From Chytriomyces cf. hyalinus JEL632 (taxonomy: Eukaryota; Chytridiomycota; Chytridiomycetes; Chytridiales; Chytriomycetaceae), in NCBI GenBank assembly GCA_025435555.1, contig JAIWWG010000001.1, forward strand, positions 124,001 through 188,000: a stretch of 64,000 nt of DNA. The letters are read 5' to 3'. The position numbers were made by a program, and so were the translations under genes. Of this stretch, positions 24,138 to 35,624 are shown piece by piece. The notes below the pieces were generated by a model that was not told the origin of the DNA, made no database searches, and saw only the letters and a program-made list of their open reading frames with translations. Numbering within the stretch: position 1 is the first letter of the stretch; each line of letters begins with the position of its first letter.

Positions 24138-24410
24138 CTACCAGCTGTCGAGCAACGCGCGGAGCTTCTGCGTTGCGGCTGGATCTTGGCCCTTGGGAGC
24201 ACACAGGCTGGCCGACATTTGCGGGGAGCCGACAACGGTGGATGTGGTACGTGGATGTGGAGAAGTGACTTCAATAGATCCGGCAGTAAATGCAACCGCG
24301 GCACACGGGGGTGAGGATGAAGAATGCATGGCTGGCTGTTCGAGCGATCTGGAGAGCAGACTGACTCTCTCCTCTGGTTTGCTGGGTACGGGCATTTTGT
24401 CGAAGCGCAT
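24138..24410 (-). CDS. Hypothetical 90-residue protein
   Basis: A single-exon ORF beginning MRFDKMPVPSKPEERVSLLS and ending TQKLRALLDSW. The centre is rich in Ser, Pro, Thr and Ala (SPHPRTTSTVVGSPQMSA). A CATAAAAGG element on the minus strand at about 24510-24520 lies about 100 bp upstream, and the start is divergent from the acyltransferase gene at 24637. The hydrophobic C-terminal helix and promoter-like element favour a real gene, but no family is recognised. Confidence 0.4.
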   Translation of the reverse strand: MRFDKMPVPSKPEERVSLLSRSLEQPAMHSSSSPPCAAVAFTAGSIEVTSPHPRTTSTVVGSPQMSASLCAPKGQDPAATQKLRALLDSW

Positions 24411-24636
24411 TTCGTTGTTGTAAATAATTTCGGATCTGGAATCAGAAGATCACACGTGGGGGGTCCCGGGTGGGGGTGGGGGGAGGGGGGTCTGACGAGC
24501 AATCAACCTTTTATGATGCCCCCATTGGATGCTAAAATTTTTAAGTGCTTGGCGGGGTCGGTTTTATTTTACTTAAATTCGAAGTCGTAAATATTTTATG
24601 AAACCCAATTTGCGAAAGTAAAAAAGAGCGATCAAT

Positions 24637-26794
24637 ATGCCGCAACACCTGTCCCCTGCAACGGCACACAACAGCAGGTCGGCATCCATCGCTGGATCCA
24701 CCAAGAGCAAGTCTTCTATTCTGTCCAGCTGGTCCATGTCCTCCCAACGCAGTGTCGTCGAAAGTAACGGCCTGTCCATCACTGAACGCTTCTTCTTCAA
24801 GACCGCCCCGGACAAGCAGCAAGTGCTCATGTGCATCTCTCTCCGAGTGCGCATGCCCAAGCAGACGGACCCGTCGCCGGCTCGCATCATCGACCTCCTG
24901 CGTATTGCACAGGCAAAACACTACAGGCTCTCTTCGTGGGTCGACCACGAAACTTTGGGGGCTCTGCCGTTCTGTGAAATGGCGAAAGATCTTCCCACTA
25001 ACTACAGGTGTGTGTGTGTGTGTGCATGTGTCTACTGCTTGTGAATTTTCATCTGATTGATGATGGGAAATAGGTTTCTGGAGCGCAAACACGACCAAGA
25101 GTGGCTGGAAGTGTACCACGACGAAATCAACACGAACTTTGATACCGATGATGTGACTCGCCCTCTCTGGCGAACCGCGATTGTTTTGCCCAAAGAATGG
25201 ATGCCAGTCCCAGGAACTGAAGTTTACGAGAAGGTGCCACATTTTTACATCACTCTATTTCGCATCTTTCTGACGTGTTTTATCCCGACAGCAAACACCA
25301 ATTGTGCCCGTGCACAGGCTTAAAAAAGAGAACCCGATTTTCTACGATCGAAATGCGACTGGCTTCGGACTCGTCATCCCCGAATCCGCACCTGACGCCA
25401 AGACCTTTGACATCATGTTCACCTTCCACCACTGTCTTGGAGATGGACTCTCAATGTTTGCGTTTGCGCGAACATTTTTGGAATGCACGGACTTGGCGCA
25501 CTTCACTGCCGATGACTTGAAATTGGAGCAAATCGAAGTGTCCAAGGACCCACCCCCCGTGCTTGATAACTTGTTCAACCCGAATGTTTTGGAAATTGTT
25601 CCAGGTGAGCTAACACATTCTGCCCACTCTCTTCGTGCACCAAAATCCTAACTATCACCATTCACAGCCGCTATGGGAATGGCGTTCAGTGCACTTGGCA
25701 AAAAAAAGAAACGCCTTGGACACACTGACGAGAATCCAGGCCCCGCCCCTACTGGCCTTCCACTCCCATCCTCTTCTGCCAAACCAAACGGAGGACCAAC
25801 ACCCTCCCCGGAACCACCCTACGAAAATGATGAGAACGATCTTCCAAGTCGTGCCTCGTCTCCCGTTGAGCAAATCACAATGGGCCCCTTGACCAAGACC
25901 GGCACAGGACACACGAATGTGCGATTCCTGCACTTTAACGCCGACTTTACAAACACGCTGCGAAAGCGTGCAAAGTCGGAAAAGACGAGCATGGCCGCTG
26001 TTTTGGTTGTTGCGAGTCTTGCAGCGTGTCGGGCCGTCTTTATTCACGGCGTGAAGCGCGATGGTGGTGATTTATCGAAGCAGGTTCCCAAGAACCAAGG
26101 ATGGGTTGTTACCAACAGTATTCGACACATTTTGCCACAAAGTAAGCTGTTGGAAGGTGGAGACCGTGAGACAGATGAAGCCTTGAAAGTGTTTGGAGGA
26201 TATGCTGGTGAGTTGGCTCATGGTGGTGACATTTATCTGTTTAGAATTCCATTCTAACAGTTTGTTTTTTTGTTTTTTTTTCCGTGGGCAGGGTCGGTGT
26301 CCAACACCCTTAAAATCAAGGATGACTCGCACATTTGGGACCGATGCCGTTACATCAAGCGATCGATTCTCACGTCCTTCAGGGCATCAATTCAGCGTAT
26401 GAAAGTGGCAAACTACGCCTACCGTCATCCCAAAATTTGGAAGGCTGCCGAAAAGCGTGTGGATCTGAGCAAACTCAGCAGAATGTTCAGCTGTGAAGTC
26501 GCCAACCTCGGAGCTTGGGAATACCCCTGCGCAACCCCAGACGCACCCGACACTGACGAACGTGTTCGCTTGGATTACTTTGGTGGAGGCTTGAATGCCA
26601 GTTTCGACGGGTCCCGTGGGTTGTTTAGTTTGGGAATTATCACGTTGGGAGGCAACATGAATGTGGCCGTGTGCTATGACACCAAGAGTGTGCTGCCGGA
26701 CGAAGCCGAGGTGTTTTTCAGGGCGTTTACACAGACTTTGAAGCGTATGAGTGAGGCTGGCCACAAGGCAACTGTTGCGGATATGATTTATTGA
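24637..26794 (+). CDS. HHxxxDG acyltransferase, alcohol acetyltransferase / condensation-domain type
   Basis: Five exons joined by four introns (about 25009-25072, 25233-25292, 25603-25667, 26205-26291). The catalytic motif is seen in MFTFHHCLGDGLSMFAF, that is HHxxxDG, shared by alcohol acetyltransferases, BAHD enzymes, PapA-type transferases and peptide-synthetase condensation domains. The second half contains AAVLVVASLAACRAVF and MNVAVCYDTKSVLPDEAEVF, in positions typical of the C-terminal lobe. The N-terminus (about 50 residues) is Ser-rich. Probable reaction: acyl transfer from an acyl-CoA to an alcohol or amine, giving an ester or amide; the acceptor is unknown. Intron 1 begins with a (GT)n run. 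A poly-Lys patch (LGKKKKRLGH) begins exon 4, a low-complexity insertion before the second lobe. Confidence 0.75.
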
Positions 26795-27185
26795 AATCTT
26801 TTCATTTTCTCCTCCTGTCCCTTTGTTTTTTGTAGATGTTTGTTTTTTTTTGTGGGTATTCATTTTTTGGTTTCTCCTTCCCCATCTCGTTGATGCTGAT
26901 TGCGCAATAGTGTCGTCAATAATCTTGTTCAGAGGGTATTAAATTTTGTATTCTTTGATTGTCCAGCAACCGTGTGTTCGCTTTCGACGAGCGTGGATGT
27001 CCATTTTTGATGTCTGAGGACACAACTCTTTGGCTATCTTCAAGCATTCAAAGTGCCGTATTTCATATCAGTGCAAGGTCGTGTTTGAGCTGGGGTGGTC
27101 TGTTTGCAGTTGTTCCCTTCCAGTGCTTCCCAAAAAGAAATGGCTTGTCGATGCTTTTTGGAAAATCATCACTGGAAAAAACATT
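26795..27185. other. Intergenic, T-rich
   Basis: About 390 bp between the acyltransferase stop and the NDUFAF3 start. T-rich runs at 26820-26870 probably represent 3' UTR, and GAGGGTATTAAATTTTG at about 26931-26947 could be promoter. The NDUFAF3 frame is open upstream to 27030 (MAIFKHSK), but those residues do not resemble the family. Confidence 0.35.
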
Positions 27186-27909
27186 ATGCACCGCACAGCA
27201 ACCACACTCTTACGCGCACGAGGGTCCCTGCACCCACGAATGACAGCATCCTCCATCCGATCCTACAGCAACAACACACCAAAACCCATGGACGATCCCC
27301 CCGCATCCTCCCCCATGCTCAACATGCTCACAACCCCCGTCGGAGCCGTAACAGTCTCCGCCGTCGGAACCTCCAGTTTCACTGTCCGCAACACACAACA
27401 CCTCGGCGGCTTAATCCTCTTGAACGGGTCCGTATTACTCTGGGACACGCCCCAATTTGGGATTCAAGCGAATGAAGGGCCGTTTACGGGGGTGGGTGTG
27501 ACGAGTGAGGCTGAGAGTGTTGGGTCTGTGTTTGATACGTGGACGGAGGCGCCGTTCAAGTTGTTTGAGTTTGCGCATCCTGTGCCGGAGATTCTTGTTG
27601 TTGGGACGGGGGCGACGATGCATCTTATGCCGGTGCATTTGAGAAAGTATTTGAATGGATTGGGGATGCAGATTGAGATCATGTCGACTGTATGTTTGTT
27701 TTTTGTTTTTGTTTTTTTTGGTTGTCAGGCTCAACATCTTTTTTTTTTTTTTTTTTTTTTCGAAAACGCAGAGACACGCCGCGTCGACATACAATTTGCT
27801 CACCCAGGAAGGCCGAAAAGTTGCTGCTGCTCTGTTACCTGTTGTCCCCACCTCAGCGCGTACAGGATTACCCATCGTCTCGGTGCAAACTGGGAAAAAA
27901 CCAACTTAA
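27186..27909 (+). CDS. NDUFAF3-like mitochondrial complex I assembly factor
   Basis: Two exons; intron at about 27689-27771 contains a 22-base T run. The start at 27186 gives MHRTATTLLRARGSLHPRM, a basic, Ser/Thr-rich mitochondrial presequence. The domain (DUF498/NDUFAF3) reads GGLILLNGSVLLWD, then HPVPEILVVGTGATMHLMP, and across the intron QIEIMSTRHAASTYNLLTQE, GRKVAAALLPV. These correspond to PEILVVGTG, the EV-DT--A--T-N-L--EGR segment and the AAL-P end of NDUFAF3. The protein assists assembly of respiratory complex I. Its presence implies a complex I-containing mitochondrion. Confidence 0.88.
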
Positions 27910-28245
27910 ATGAAGAGAGAGAGTCATGTGATTTCATGAATAAAAAACGCGTGAAAATGAACTCACTTTTTATACTTGGTTGAAAACCGTCGCAGCCAAA
28001 TGCTCTTTTGGTAGCCAGTGTGCGCATTGTATCGTGTCATGTTTTATGTGCCATCCGTGGAATTGTTTGATATTACAGTTGGGAGAAAGTTTCAGCGCAA
28101 TTGGAAAGAAAGGAGAAGTGGTTTCATGATTATGATGCATCAACAGGTTTTTATTCTATTTGTTGAAAGTTTAATCTCAGAAAGGACATGGCTATTGCAT
28201 GTATACCGTTTCAATAAAGATTGCATAATTATTAAGTTAAGCCAC
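27910..28245. other. Convergent 3' flanks of NDUFAF3 and OPT1
   Basis: 336 bp between two stops. AATAAA-type signals occur on the plus strand near 27940 (ATGAATAAAAAACGC). On the minus strand side, TTTATT at 28148-28153 is a possible AATAAA for OPT1. No coding segment seen. Confidence 0.35.
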
Positions 28246-30728
28246 TTAAGCGTTACAGGTAGGATCCTGCTCAGCCAAGTACTCGTTACCGTAGGCAGCT
28301 CCCATCGTGGCATGCTCCATGCAGGTCAGGGCCGCGTCAGGCAGGCATCGCTCAACATCTCCAGAGTTCATGAACCAAGCTGGGAATGGCATCTGGAACT
28401 TGGCGTTGAACTGGACCATGAAGAAGAGAATCAACAGCATCACACCGGTTCCAGAGTCAAAGGCAGCAGACATGACGTACGCGTACTTTTTCCACCAAGT
28501 GTTTCTGTACTTTTTGACAAAGTAGTTGACGATAACAGCGATAATCAAGGGGGTAATCAAGTCGGAACGGCGGGATCCGGCGGCGGCTGGGAAGATGAAG
28601 ATGAGGGGAATGTTGACCAAGTGCCAGAATGAGTTGGGCTGGACTTTGTGGAGGTACCATGGGATGACTGGGAGAATTCCGCCAACAGCGAATCCAAGCA
28701 AAGTCTTGAAGTATGGGGATTCTGGGCCGAAGAAGCGAGCTGGCGCAATGGCTCCCCAAATGGCACCAGCAGACAAGAAGGTGTTGTACCCGTTGGAAGA
28801 CCATCCGGAAGCTGGGTCATCACCTTGAACCTGCATCAACCACTGGAATCCAGCGGGGAACTGTGGGGAGACTGGCTTGTCAATCTTTCCGAAAGACTCG
28901 TAAATCAGAGCAGCAGATCCGGTAGAAACGACAGCTCCCAAGATGGTGGAGACCAATTGGGCCAAGAACATGGCTCTGGGTGGAACCTTGAGGTAGTGTC
29001 CGAGCTTCATGTCAGCAACCAAGAAGAGACCCTGGTACATTGCCATGTAAGAGAAGGTCTTGAAAGCCATGACGGCCGAGATGCGGCCAGGGAGCAAAAG
29101 TCCAATCAAGAATTCGGACATGACGTTCAAACCAATCTGCTGTCCAGAAATGGCCTGAATCGTACCGATGGGGATAATGGAAACCAAAGCGAGCAACATG
29201 GCCAAGATGGTACCCCACCATGGCAAGTCAAATCCTCCCCACTGGCAGACAACGATTCCAAGAATGGTAGTCAAACCGAGAACGACGATAAACCACCAGT
29301 CTGGTACTTCAGGGTATGCGTCCATGAGAGTAGCGTGGATATCGTCACGGTCCAAGTCCTTGAGTGTGGCGCGGAAACGGTGCCAGATGTCCTTTCCGTA
29401 CCAGAGACCGACGTGCACAAGAGCGGCAACAAAGACAATGAAGGAGTTGGCGTATTCCAAGGCAAAGTAGGTGGTAATCAGGATGGGCTTGTTCTCGTCG
29501 TAGAAGGTCTGGTTGAGAATCAAGGAGTTGCGGTCGTCTGGGCTACGGATGACAAACTTGGTGTTGGCAATCCGTTTTCCGTTTTTGTTGAAGGTGGAGG
29601 GGCTGTTGATGGTGAATCCGTACTCGGAGGTGGAACCGATAGATTGGTCCTTGTAGAAGGCCTCAGTGTACCACAAGATGGGGGTAACGATCCACATGAA
29701 CAACCAAAGACCTAAGAACTGGTTCATCATGGCCCAGAGTGGGGTGGTGATTGGAGCGTAAACGTTGCAGAGAGACCAGTCGAGTGTGAAGGACAAGAGA
29801 CCAACACCACCACCATAGGACGTGCTTCCAAGGACAAGGGCCATCTTGTTGTCGGTCTTGTTGTTGGTGAACCAGCAAATGACGGAAAGAGCACCGATCA
29901 TTGGCATGACGTAACTTGGCAACAACTGGTAGAAGAACATGGCAGAAGAGACAAGCCAGAAGAACTTGAAACGAGTCATTGGGTATCTGGATCCTTGTCC
30001 ATCATCGGTTCCGTGGAGAGAGTTCAACATGGCAATGGTAGCCAAGTTGGAAGGCCAGATCATGGCAGCTGGGCGAACCAGGTAACGACGCGTAAGACCT
30101 GAGAAGGATTGGGGTTGAGTTAGACAATTGCAATTTAGAAGCTCTGAAACAGAATTTACCTGCGAAACCGTAACCGAAGCACTGAGTAACGATAGCAAAA
30201 CCGAAACCACTGACCAAAGACAAGTCGGTTTGGTACAGCTGGTACTTTTGTCCGATAATGTTGTACAGCGCATAGGGCGGGGAGGCCATGCAGGAAGTCA
30301 TGACGTAGATCAAAGCGTGCTCCTTGTAGTTAAAAGGTCCCGGATTCAGCGCTCCGTAGGGAAGAACCTTGGCCATGATGAGACCGCATGGGTAGGCAAG
30401 CAGGACCGTCACGAAGGGAGTGATGGAGAAGGAGTTGGAACGGAATGTGAAGATGGTGTTTGCAGCACAGATGAGAACACCAAAGACGAGACCCAGGAAC
30501 CAAGCACGGAAGGTGTTGGCAGGGAGAGTTGGGTCATCGGTACGTGGAACGACAGCGTCACTAAAACAGTTGAGTCAGCGAAAGCAGAGGAGGGGACTGC
30601 ATCCCAGTAGGAGTTCCTTACATGATTTCATAGATTTCGTCAATGTAGTCGTCGTCATTCTGGGCATCGACAGATTGCATCTTATCGTCGAACTCAGGCT
30701 CGGTAGCCTTCATCTCATAGTCGGCCAT
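28246..30728 (-). CDS. Oligopeptide transporter, OPT family (paralogue 1)
   Basis: Polytopic plasma-membrane proton/oligopeptide symporter family. Three exons: a short acidic exon from 30728 (MADYEMKATEPEFDDKM...DDDYIDEIYEI), one from about 30558 to 30160 and a long one from about 30099 to 28246; about 790 residues. The OPT signature NPGPFNYKEH is at about 30325-30355, and the second motif KVPPRAMFLAQ at about 28960-28995. Many hydrophobic helices follow, including the VICWFTNNKTDNKMALVLGS loop. Third positions are strongly biased to C, giving long antisense open frames that are not genes and suggesting high expression. A TATATAAA box lies 40 bp upstream. Similarity to 42417-45070 is extensive. 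Confidence 0.95.
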
Positions 30729-30767
30729 TTTGTCTGGGTTGCTCTTTTCAAAAGTGGGAGGGAGTCC

Positions 30768-30775
30768 TTTATATA
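30768..30775 (-). promoter_or_regulatory. TATA box of OPT1
   Basis: Minus-strand GGGTATATAAAGG, 40 bp upstream of the OPT1 ATG at 30728. It is the best match to a consensus TATA box in the window and agrees with the signs of high expression (biased codons). Confidence 0.65.
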
Positions 30776-30920
30776 CCCTTTTTTGGGGTCATTTGGGTGG
30801 CACTTTTCTTTGTGCATATTTGATTAAATAAACTTTTTAAGCACCTTTTGGATGGGTGTGTGTAACATGGGAGAGAGACTGTGGTGTGAGGGAGGGAGGG
30901 TCAGCGAGTCTCCCTCTCTT

Positions 30921-30948
30921 CCACCCATCCCATCCCATCCCATCCATC

Positions 30949-30983
<35 letters not shown>

Positions 30984-31017
30984 TCTCTCTCTCTCTCGTA
31001 GCAGCAGCAGCAGCAGC
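30921..31017. repeat. Compound microsatellite: (CCATC)n, C30, (CT)n, (AGC)n
   Basis: Four simple repeats in succession: (CCATC)n at about 30921-30948, an uninterrupted run of 30 C at 30952-30981, (CT)n to about 30997, and (AGC)n at about 31000-31017. The tract lies 220-290 bp upstream of the OPT1 start, so the transcribed direction carries G30, with G-quadruplex potential. Confidence 0.9.
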
Positions 31018-31264
31018 ATCCTCGCTCCAAGCAAGCAAGCTTGGCTCTTGTTAACGTGGGCGTCCGTCTCATTCCGCCCAAAACACGCATAAAAATTGCA
31101 ATCACAATGAAATTTCCATTGGCCACATTTTCAAGCCCCAAAACCAAATTTGTGTCTGTGTGTCTGTGTGACAACGGTCTGTACGCATGCATATCATGCA
31201 CCATCCATGCCATGACGCCCGCTGTCTGCGTCCTTGTCTCTCTCCGTCTCCCCAACAAGCAACC

Positions 31265-31295
31265 ACCCACCATCCATCCATCCATCCATCCACCC
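31265..31295. repeat. (CCAT)n microsatellite
   Basis: About five tandem copies of CCAT flanked by C-rich sequence. No coding function seen. Confidence 0.8.
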
Positions 31296-32011
31296 CCCGC
31301 CATGCCATGCATGGCCATACAACAGCCAGCACGGCCATTACGCCACCACCGTTTCAAATATCAAATTTGTACGCCCAAAGCCCATTCACGTGCGTCATCA
31401 AATATTGTTTTTCCTTGTTTGACACTGAGTCAAACTGGAAACCAGAGTGAGAAATGTCATCATCGCCCGAATACTTCTTGATCAAGTGCCAACTCAACCT
31501 TCCAACTGCACACACCACCTCTTAATAATAGCGTAATTATATTGTGGCAGATGGAATGAATATTGCAGGCTGAGACAAAGGTTCCAGATGGTCAGTCCAG
31601 GGACCTGCCATCATCATTGTAATCCAGAGAATGCTTGACCAGAAGGCGAATGGAATGACACAACTGGACTACAACTGACTTGGCTGCTCGCACCATGTAC
31701 ATGTAGTGTGTCTTCAGCATCTGAAAGGCGGGATGTTGCCATCGCTTGTGATGGCAGCGTTGATGAGGTTATCTTGTCCCGTCGCCAAACTTTGCCACAG
31801 TGCAAAGACCCAGCACGCACTGTGTGATTGAGTGGAGTTTAATAAAAAAAGCTCGTCTCTGCGCGAAAACGCAAAGACTTCACTTCTACTATTCATGTTT
31901 GGAAAGGCTTGCAAACGTGAGAACACTTTCGATGGCTGGGCCGACGATCGCTGCCAGCGCCACCTGCTAAAACTGCCCAAATTTCCTAGACAAACAAGCC
32001 CTCTTCCTCTG

Positions 32012-32907
32012 ATGACTGCCTTCCGAGACTACGCATCCGCACCGCCGCAAGTCGTGGCGCTCTATAAAACAAACCACGAGAAACAGACGCTTGACTATGT
32101 TCTTCAAACAAAAGAACGCCTGAAGGACGGCTTCGGCAAAAGGCTTGGGTGAAGCAGCTTGCTTGTGGATTGCCAACGCGCTTGTCGAATACTTACTCCG
32201 CCTGCATTCGAAAATGTATTCAGGATCTGGAAAGTGCTCGAGATGCTGGACTCCCTCGTTGATGAAAGCGATCCTGGTACTCGCCATTTTTGCATTCACC
32301 TGCGTTGCCTCATCGACCCGCCCACACAATAGACACCGACAGCGCACAAACCCAGCACGCCCTGCAAAGCGCCGAGAAAGCGCGTCGTGATGAACAACCA
32401 CGCTGGATGGTCCTTGCATGTCTAATACATGACCTGGGTAAAATGCTTTGCCTTCATGGCTTCGAGCAGTGGTCCGTCGTCGGAGACACATTCCCAGTCG
32501 GAATCAAACATTCAGATAAGATTGTGTACAGCGAGTTCTTTTCTGAAAACCCAGACTCGCGCGATCCAAAACTCAACTCGAAGCTTGGCATTTACTCGCA
32601 AGGATGTGGGCTCGCGAAAGTTCACATGAGCTACGGACATGATGAGTATTTGTATAATGTGGTGAAGGACTATGTTCCGCAGGAGATGGCGTACGTGATT
32701 CGGTTTCACTCATTTTATGCGTGGCATAAAGAGGGAGCGTACCAGGAACTGTTGGACGACACAGACAGGCGAATGCTGCCGCACTTGCTTGCTTTCAACA
32801 AGTACGATTTGTACTCAAAGTCAGAGGCGTTGGTAGATGTGGAAAGTGTCAGGGACTATTACACGGAGCTGATCAACGAGTTTTTCCCTGCTGAGATTGT
32901 GTTTTAG
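32012..32907 (+). CDS. MIOX: Myo-inositol oxygenase (MIOX)
   Basis: Di-iron dioxygenase converting myo-inositol to D-glucuronate in the cytosol. Exons 32012-32148, 32224-32276 and 32333-32907 join in frame (254 residues). The start MTAFRDYASAPPQVVALYKT matches the family's FR-Y region and is followed by NHEKQTLDYV. Removal of the introns creates LVDESDPDTDSAQTQHALQS, the conserved segment with an iron-ligand-bearing helix. LACLIHDLGKML carries the HD ligand pair. VVGDTFPVG, MSYGHDEYLYNVV and VIRFHSFYAWHKEGAYQEL follow, with the expected His ligands, and AFNKYDLYSK closes the fold. No key residue is missing. An upstream in-frame ATG at 31895 would add MFGKACKRENTFDG..., which has no counterpart in the family. 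Only 79 bp separate it from NOL10. Confidence 0.95.
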
Positions 32908-32986
32908 GAAAGGCGGAAGTGGCTTCCTTTCAGCTTGTGAATTGAAGGTTGACTTTCTTTCTTTTTTTCTCAACTAAATAAATAAG

Positions 32987-35565
32987 ATGCAAGTCTCACA
33001 CCAGAACAATGTCAAGATTTGTGCGTATCGGCAGCAGGCTCAACCCATTCAGCTCACTCACCCTCGCTTACTCTTGTGCAAACAGATTCTGTGACGAGCG
33101 GGGCAAAGAGCGCCATTCCAGACTGGCTTGCGAAACGGTCTCAAAAGAGTCTCAAACACGATCTCGAATGGCGGTCTCGAATCGAGCTGATTCAGGATTT
33201 CCAGTTCCCGGAGGCATCTCTTAAGCTCAAGTTTACGAGGGACCGGAAACACATCATGGCGACAGGTTTTTGTCTCCCTTCTTGAGGCGAAAGCAGTTCC
33301 ATCTTCGCACGTCTTCCTCACCCCCTCCATTTACCAGGTGTTTATAAACCGCAAATTCGAGTGTTTGATTTGGCGGAGTTGTCCATGAAATTTGATCGCC
33401 ACACGGAATGCGAGAATGTTGCGTTTGAGCTCATCAGCGATGACTGGACAAAAAGTATCCATTTGCAAGCAGATCGAACGATCGAATTCCATTCGCAGTA
33501 TGGGATGCATTATAAAACCAGAATCCCGAAGGTATGAACGGCTTAGCCCTCACCGTCGTCGCGCATGTGTTTAACTTGAACAAAACACTTCTTCCAGTTT
33601 GGTCGAGACCTTGCATATTACCATCCAACATGCGACACCTTCTTTTGCGGAAGCAGTTCAGAAATTTACCGGCTGAATCTAGACCAAGGCCGATTTCTCA
33701 ACTCTTTCATGACCTCAAGTCCGGCGGTCAACACTATCAGAGTGAACCCTGCTCACGGTCTCATTGGTGCCGGTGGTGAAGATGGCGCCATCGAATTCTG
33801 GCACCCTACCCAGCGGCGCGTCCTGGGCCGACTGGATGTCGCCAAATACTTGTCGGCTCATGAGGAATTAGACTCGTTCCCTGAAATTACTGCTTTGGAG
33901 TTTCATAACGACGGATTGACGTTTGGAGTTGGAACTTCTTCCGGACACGTACTGCTCTATGATTTGCGGCGGATGGAACCTTTAATTGTCAAGGATCATC
34001 AGTACGGATTACCAATCAAGACAGTTTCATTCCATCCTACCGGAAATGTTGTGAGTGCAGACACGAAGGTTGTCAGAATTTGGAACAAGGATGATGTGAG
34101 TACCAGTCTATTTGGCTCTTGTTTTTGGCAGAAGGTTTAATGAAATTTCGTCTTCCAGGGGAAATTGTTCACTGCTATTGAGCCTCCTCATGATATCAAC
34201 GACGTTTGTATTCCAGACGACTCTGGACTAGTTTTCGTTGCAAATGAAGGTGTTCAAATTCAAACGTATTACGTTCCACAATTGGGACCTGCACCCAAAT
34301 GGTGCCCCTTCCTGGACAATCTCACGGTTCGTTTTATACCGATCCCTTCTCTCTATAAAACTCACCAGGGTGGCAAACTGAATTTAATTATTTTGGAAAA
34401 AAAAAAATAGGAGGAACTCGAAGAAAACCCGAACGGAATCACCCTCTACGACGACTACAAATTCGTCACACGAAAAGAACTCAGTCGTCTCGCACTGGAC
34501 CACCTCATTGGCACGAACCTCCTCAAAGCATACATGCACGGGTTCTTCCTTGACTTGCGTCTGTACAACAAGGCCAAAGCCATTGCGAATCCATTCGAGT
34601 ACGAAGAGTTTCGCAAGAAGCGCATTTCAGAAAAGTTGGAAAAGGAGCGAAAAACGCGTATTCATGCTACCCGTAAACTTCCAAAAGTCAATGCTGGATT
34701 TGCGCTGCGGTTGCTTAAAGGAACGGGTGAAGCTGAGGACAGTGAGGAGGACGAGGACGAAGGTGCCAAGAAAAAGAGTGGAAAGAACAAAAAGAAGCAG
34801 GATATGGGAGACATCAAGGCGGATGATCGGTTTAAAGGTCTCTTTGAGGATGAAGACTATCAGATTGATGAAAACAGCGCCGAGTGGAAACTGCATCACC
34901 CATCTGAGGTGCAAAATAAGACGCAGAAAAGTCTTGTGCTCGACAACTTTAAAAAGGTGGATGATGGACGGCCTGAATCAGACGATGAAGGCAATGGCAA
35001 AATCAGCGATGACGATGATAGCGATCGCGCTCGTGACGATGATGATGAGCTTGATTCTGAAGAGGAAGCGGCTATTTCCAAGTTCAAGTTTGATCCACGC
35101 AAACCCACTGTCAAGCCAGTTCTGCCACATCAACTGAAGCGTCAACAGGAAATCAAAGACAGGGAAGCTGCCAAGAAGGGACCATCTTTGTACGAGCTTG
35201 AAGACTCAAAGGAAAAGAAAGATGTCTCATTTGGTGATCGAGTGAAATCAGTCGGCCAAGATAACTCCAACGGCCTCGGTCGTGGTGTACTAAACTTCAG
35301 TTCCGGATCTGCTGGTAACAAGTCCTTGACATTCAGACCGTCCAGATTCAATCGACCCGTGAGGTTGCGAACCGGCGAAGATCGAGTGTTCGAAAATAAC
35401 AACGGAGATGACAAGCGAAAGAAACGCGGGGTTGGTGAATTGAGGCTTCGATCGGTCGGCGGAATGGGCGGTCGAGGAGGTCGAGGTGGGGGTAGAGGCG
35501 GTGGTCGTGGGGGTGGCAGTGGCGGACGTGGTGGACGCGGCGGAGGCCGGGGCCGTGGGCGCTAA
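32987..35565 (+). CDS. ENP2: NOL10/ENP2-like nucleolar WD40 protein with a C-terminal RGG tail
   Basis: Small-subunit ribosome-biogenesis factor of the nucleolus. The start at 32987 is found only after splicing: MQVSHQNNVKI joined to YSVTSGAKSAIPDWLAKRSQ, matching the NOL10 start (MQVSSLNEVKIYS). Then RRIELIQDFQFPEASLKLKF, YKTRIPKFGRDLAYHYPTCD, LLYDLRRMEPLIVKDHQYGL, PIKTVSFHPTGNV, LGPAPKWCPFLDNLTEELEE, YDDYKFVTRKEL and KAYMHGFFLDLRLYNKAKAI follow, each a known NOL10 block. The C-terminal third is acidic/Lys-rich (DSEEDEDEGAKKKSGKNKKK), also usual. The extreme C-terminus (about 35460-35565) is a Gly/Arg RGG repeat, which I do not know from NOL10. At least five introns. Co-directional with its neighbours at 79 and 59 bp. 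Confidence 0.93.
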
Positions 35566-35624
35566 TGCATATGAAGCTTTTTATGAATGAATAAACTCAG
35601 TGACAGTGGATAAATCAATAGCTG

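Larger units (their letters stand above)
30776..32011. other. Gene-poor, microsatellite-rich interval
   Basis: About 1.2 kb between the divergent OPT1 and MIOX genes. It contains the microsatellite block at 30921-31017, a (CCAT)n run at about 31271-31291, and unremarkable sequence from 31400 to 31890. Open frames seen here on either strand lack ATG starts or consist of repeat translations. An ATG at 31895 is in frame with MIOX and could extend it by 39 residues. Confidence 0.5.

Noticed and set aside
25009-25032. (GT)n run as a regulatory repeat
   Set aside because: It is a short microsatellite beginning at the donor of acceptor-transferase intron 1 and needs no further explanation.
28648-29715. 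355-codon open frame on the plus strand
   Set aside because: Lies fully antisense to the OPT1 transporter. It is produced by that gene's strong C bias at third positions and has no domain or independent start context.
30840-31440. Open frames across the microsatellite interval
   Set aside because: They translate simple repeats (poly-Gly, Cys, His-Pro) and lack splice or promoter support.
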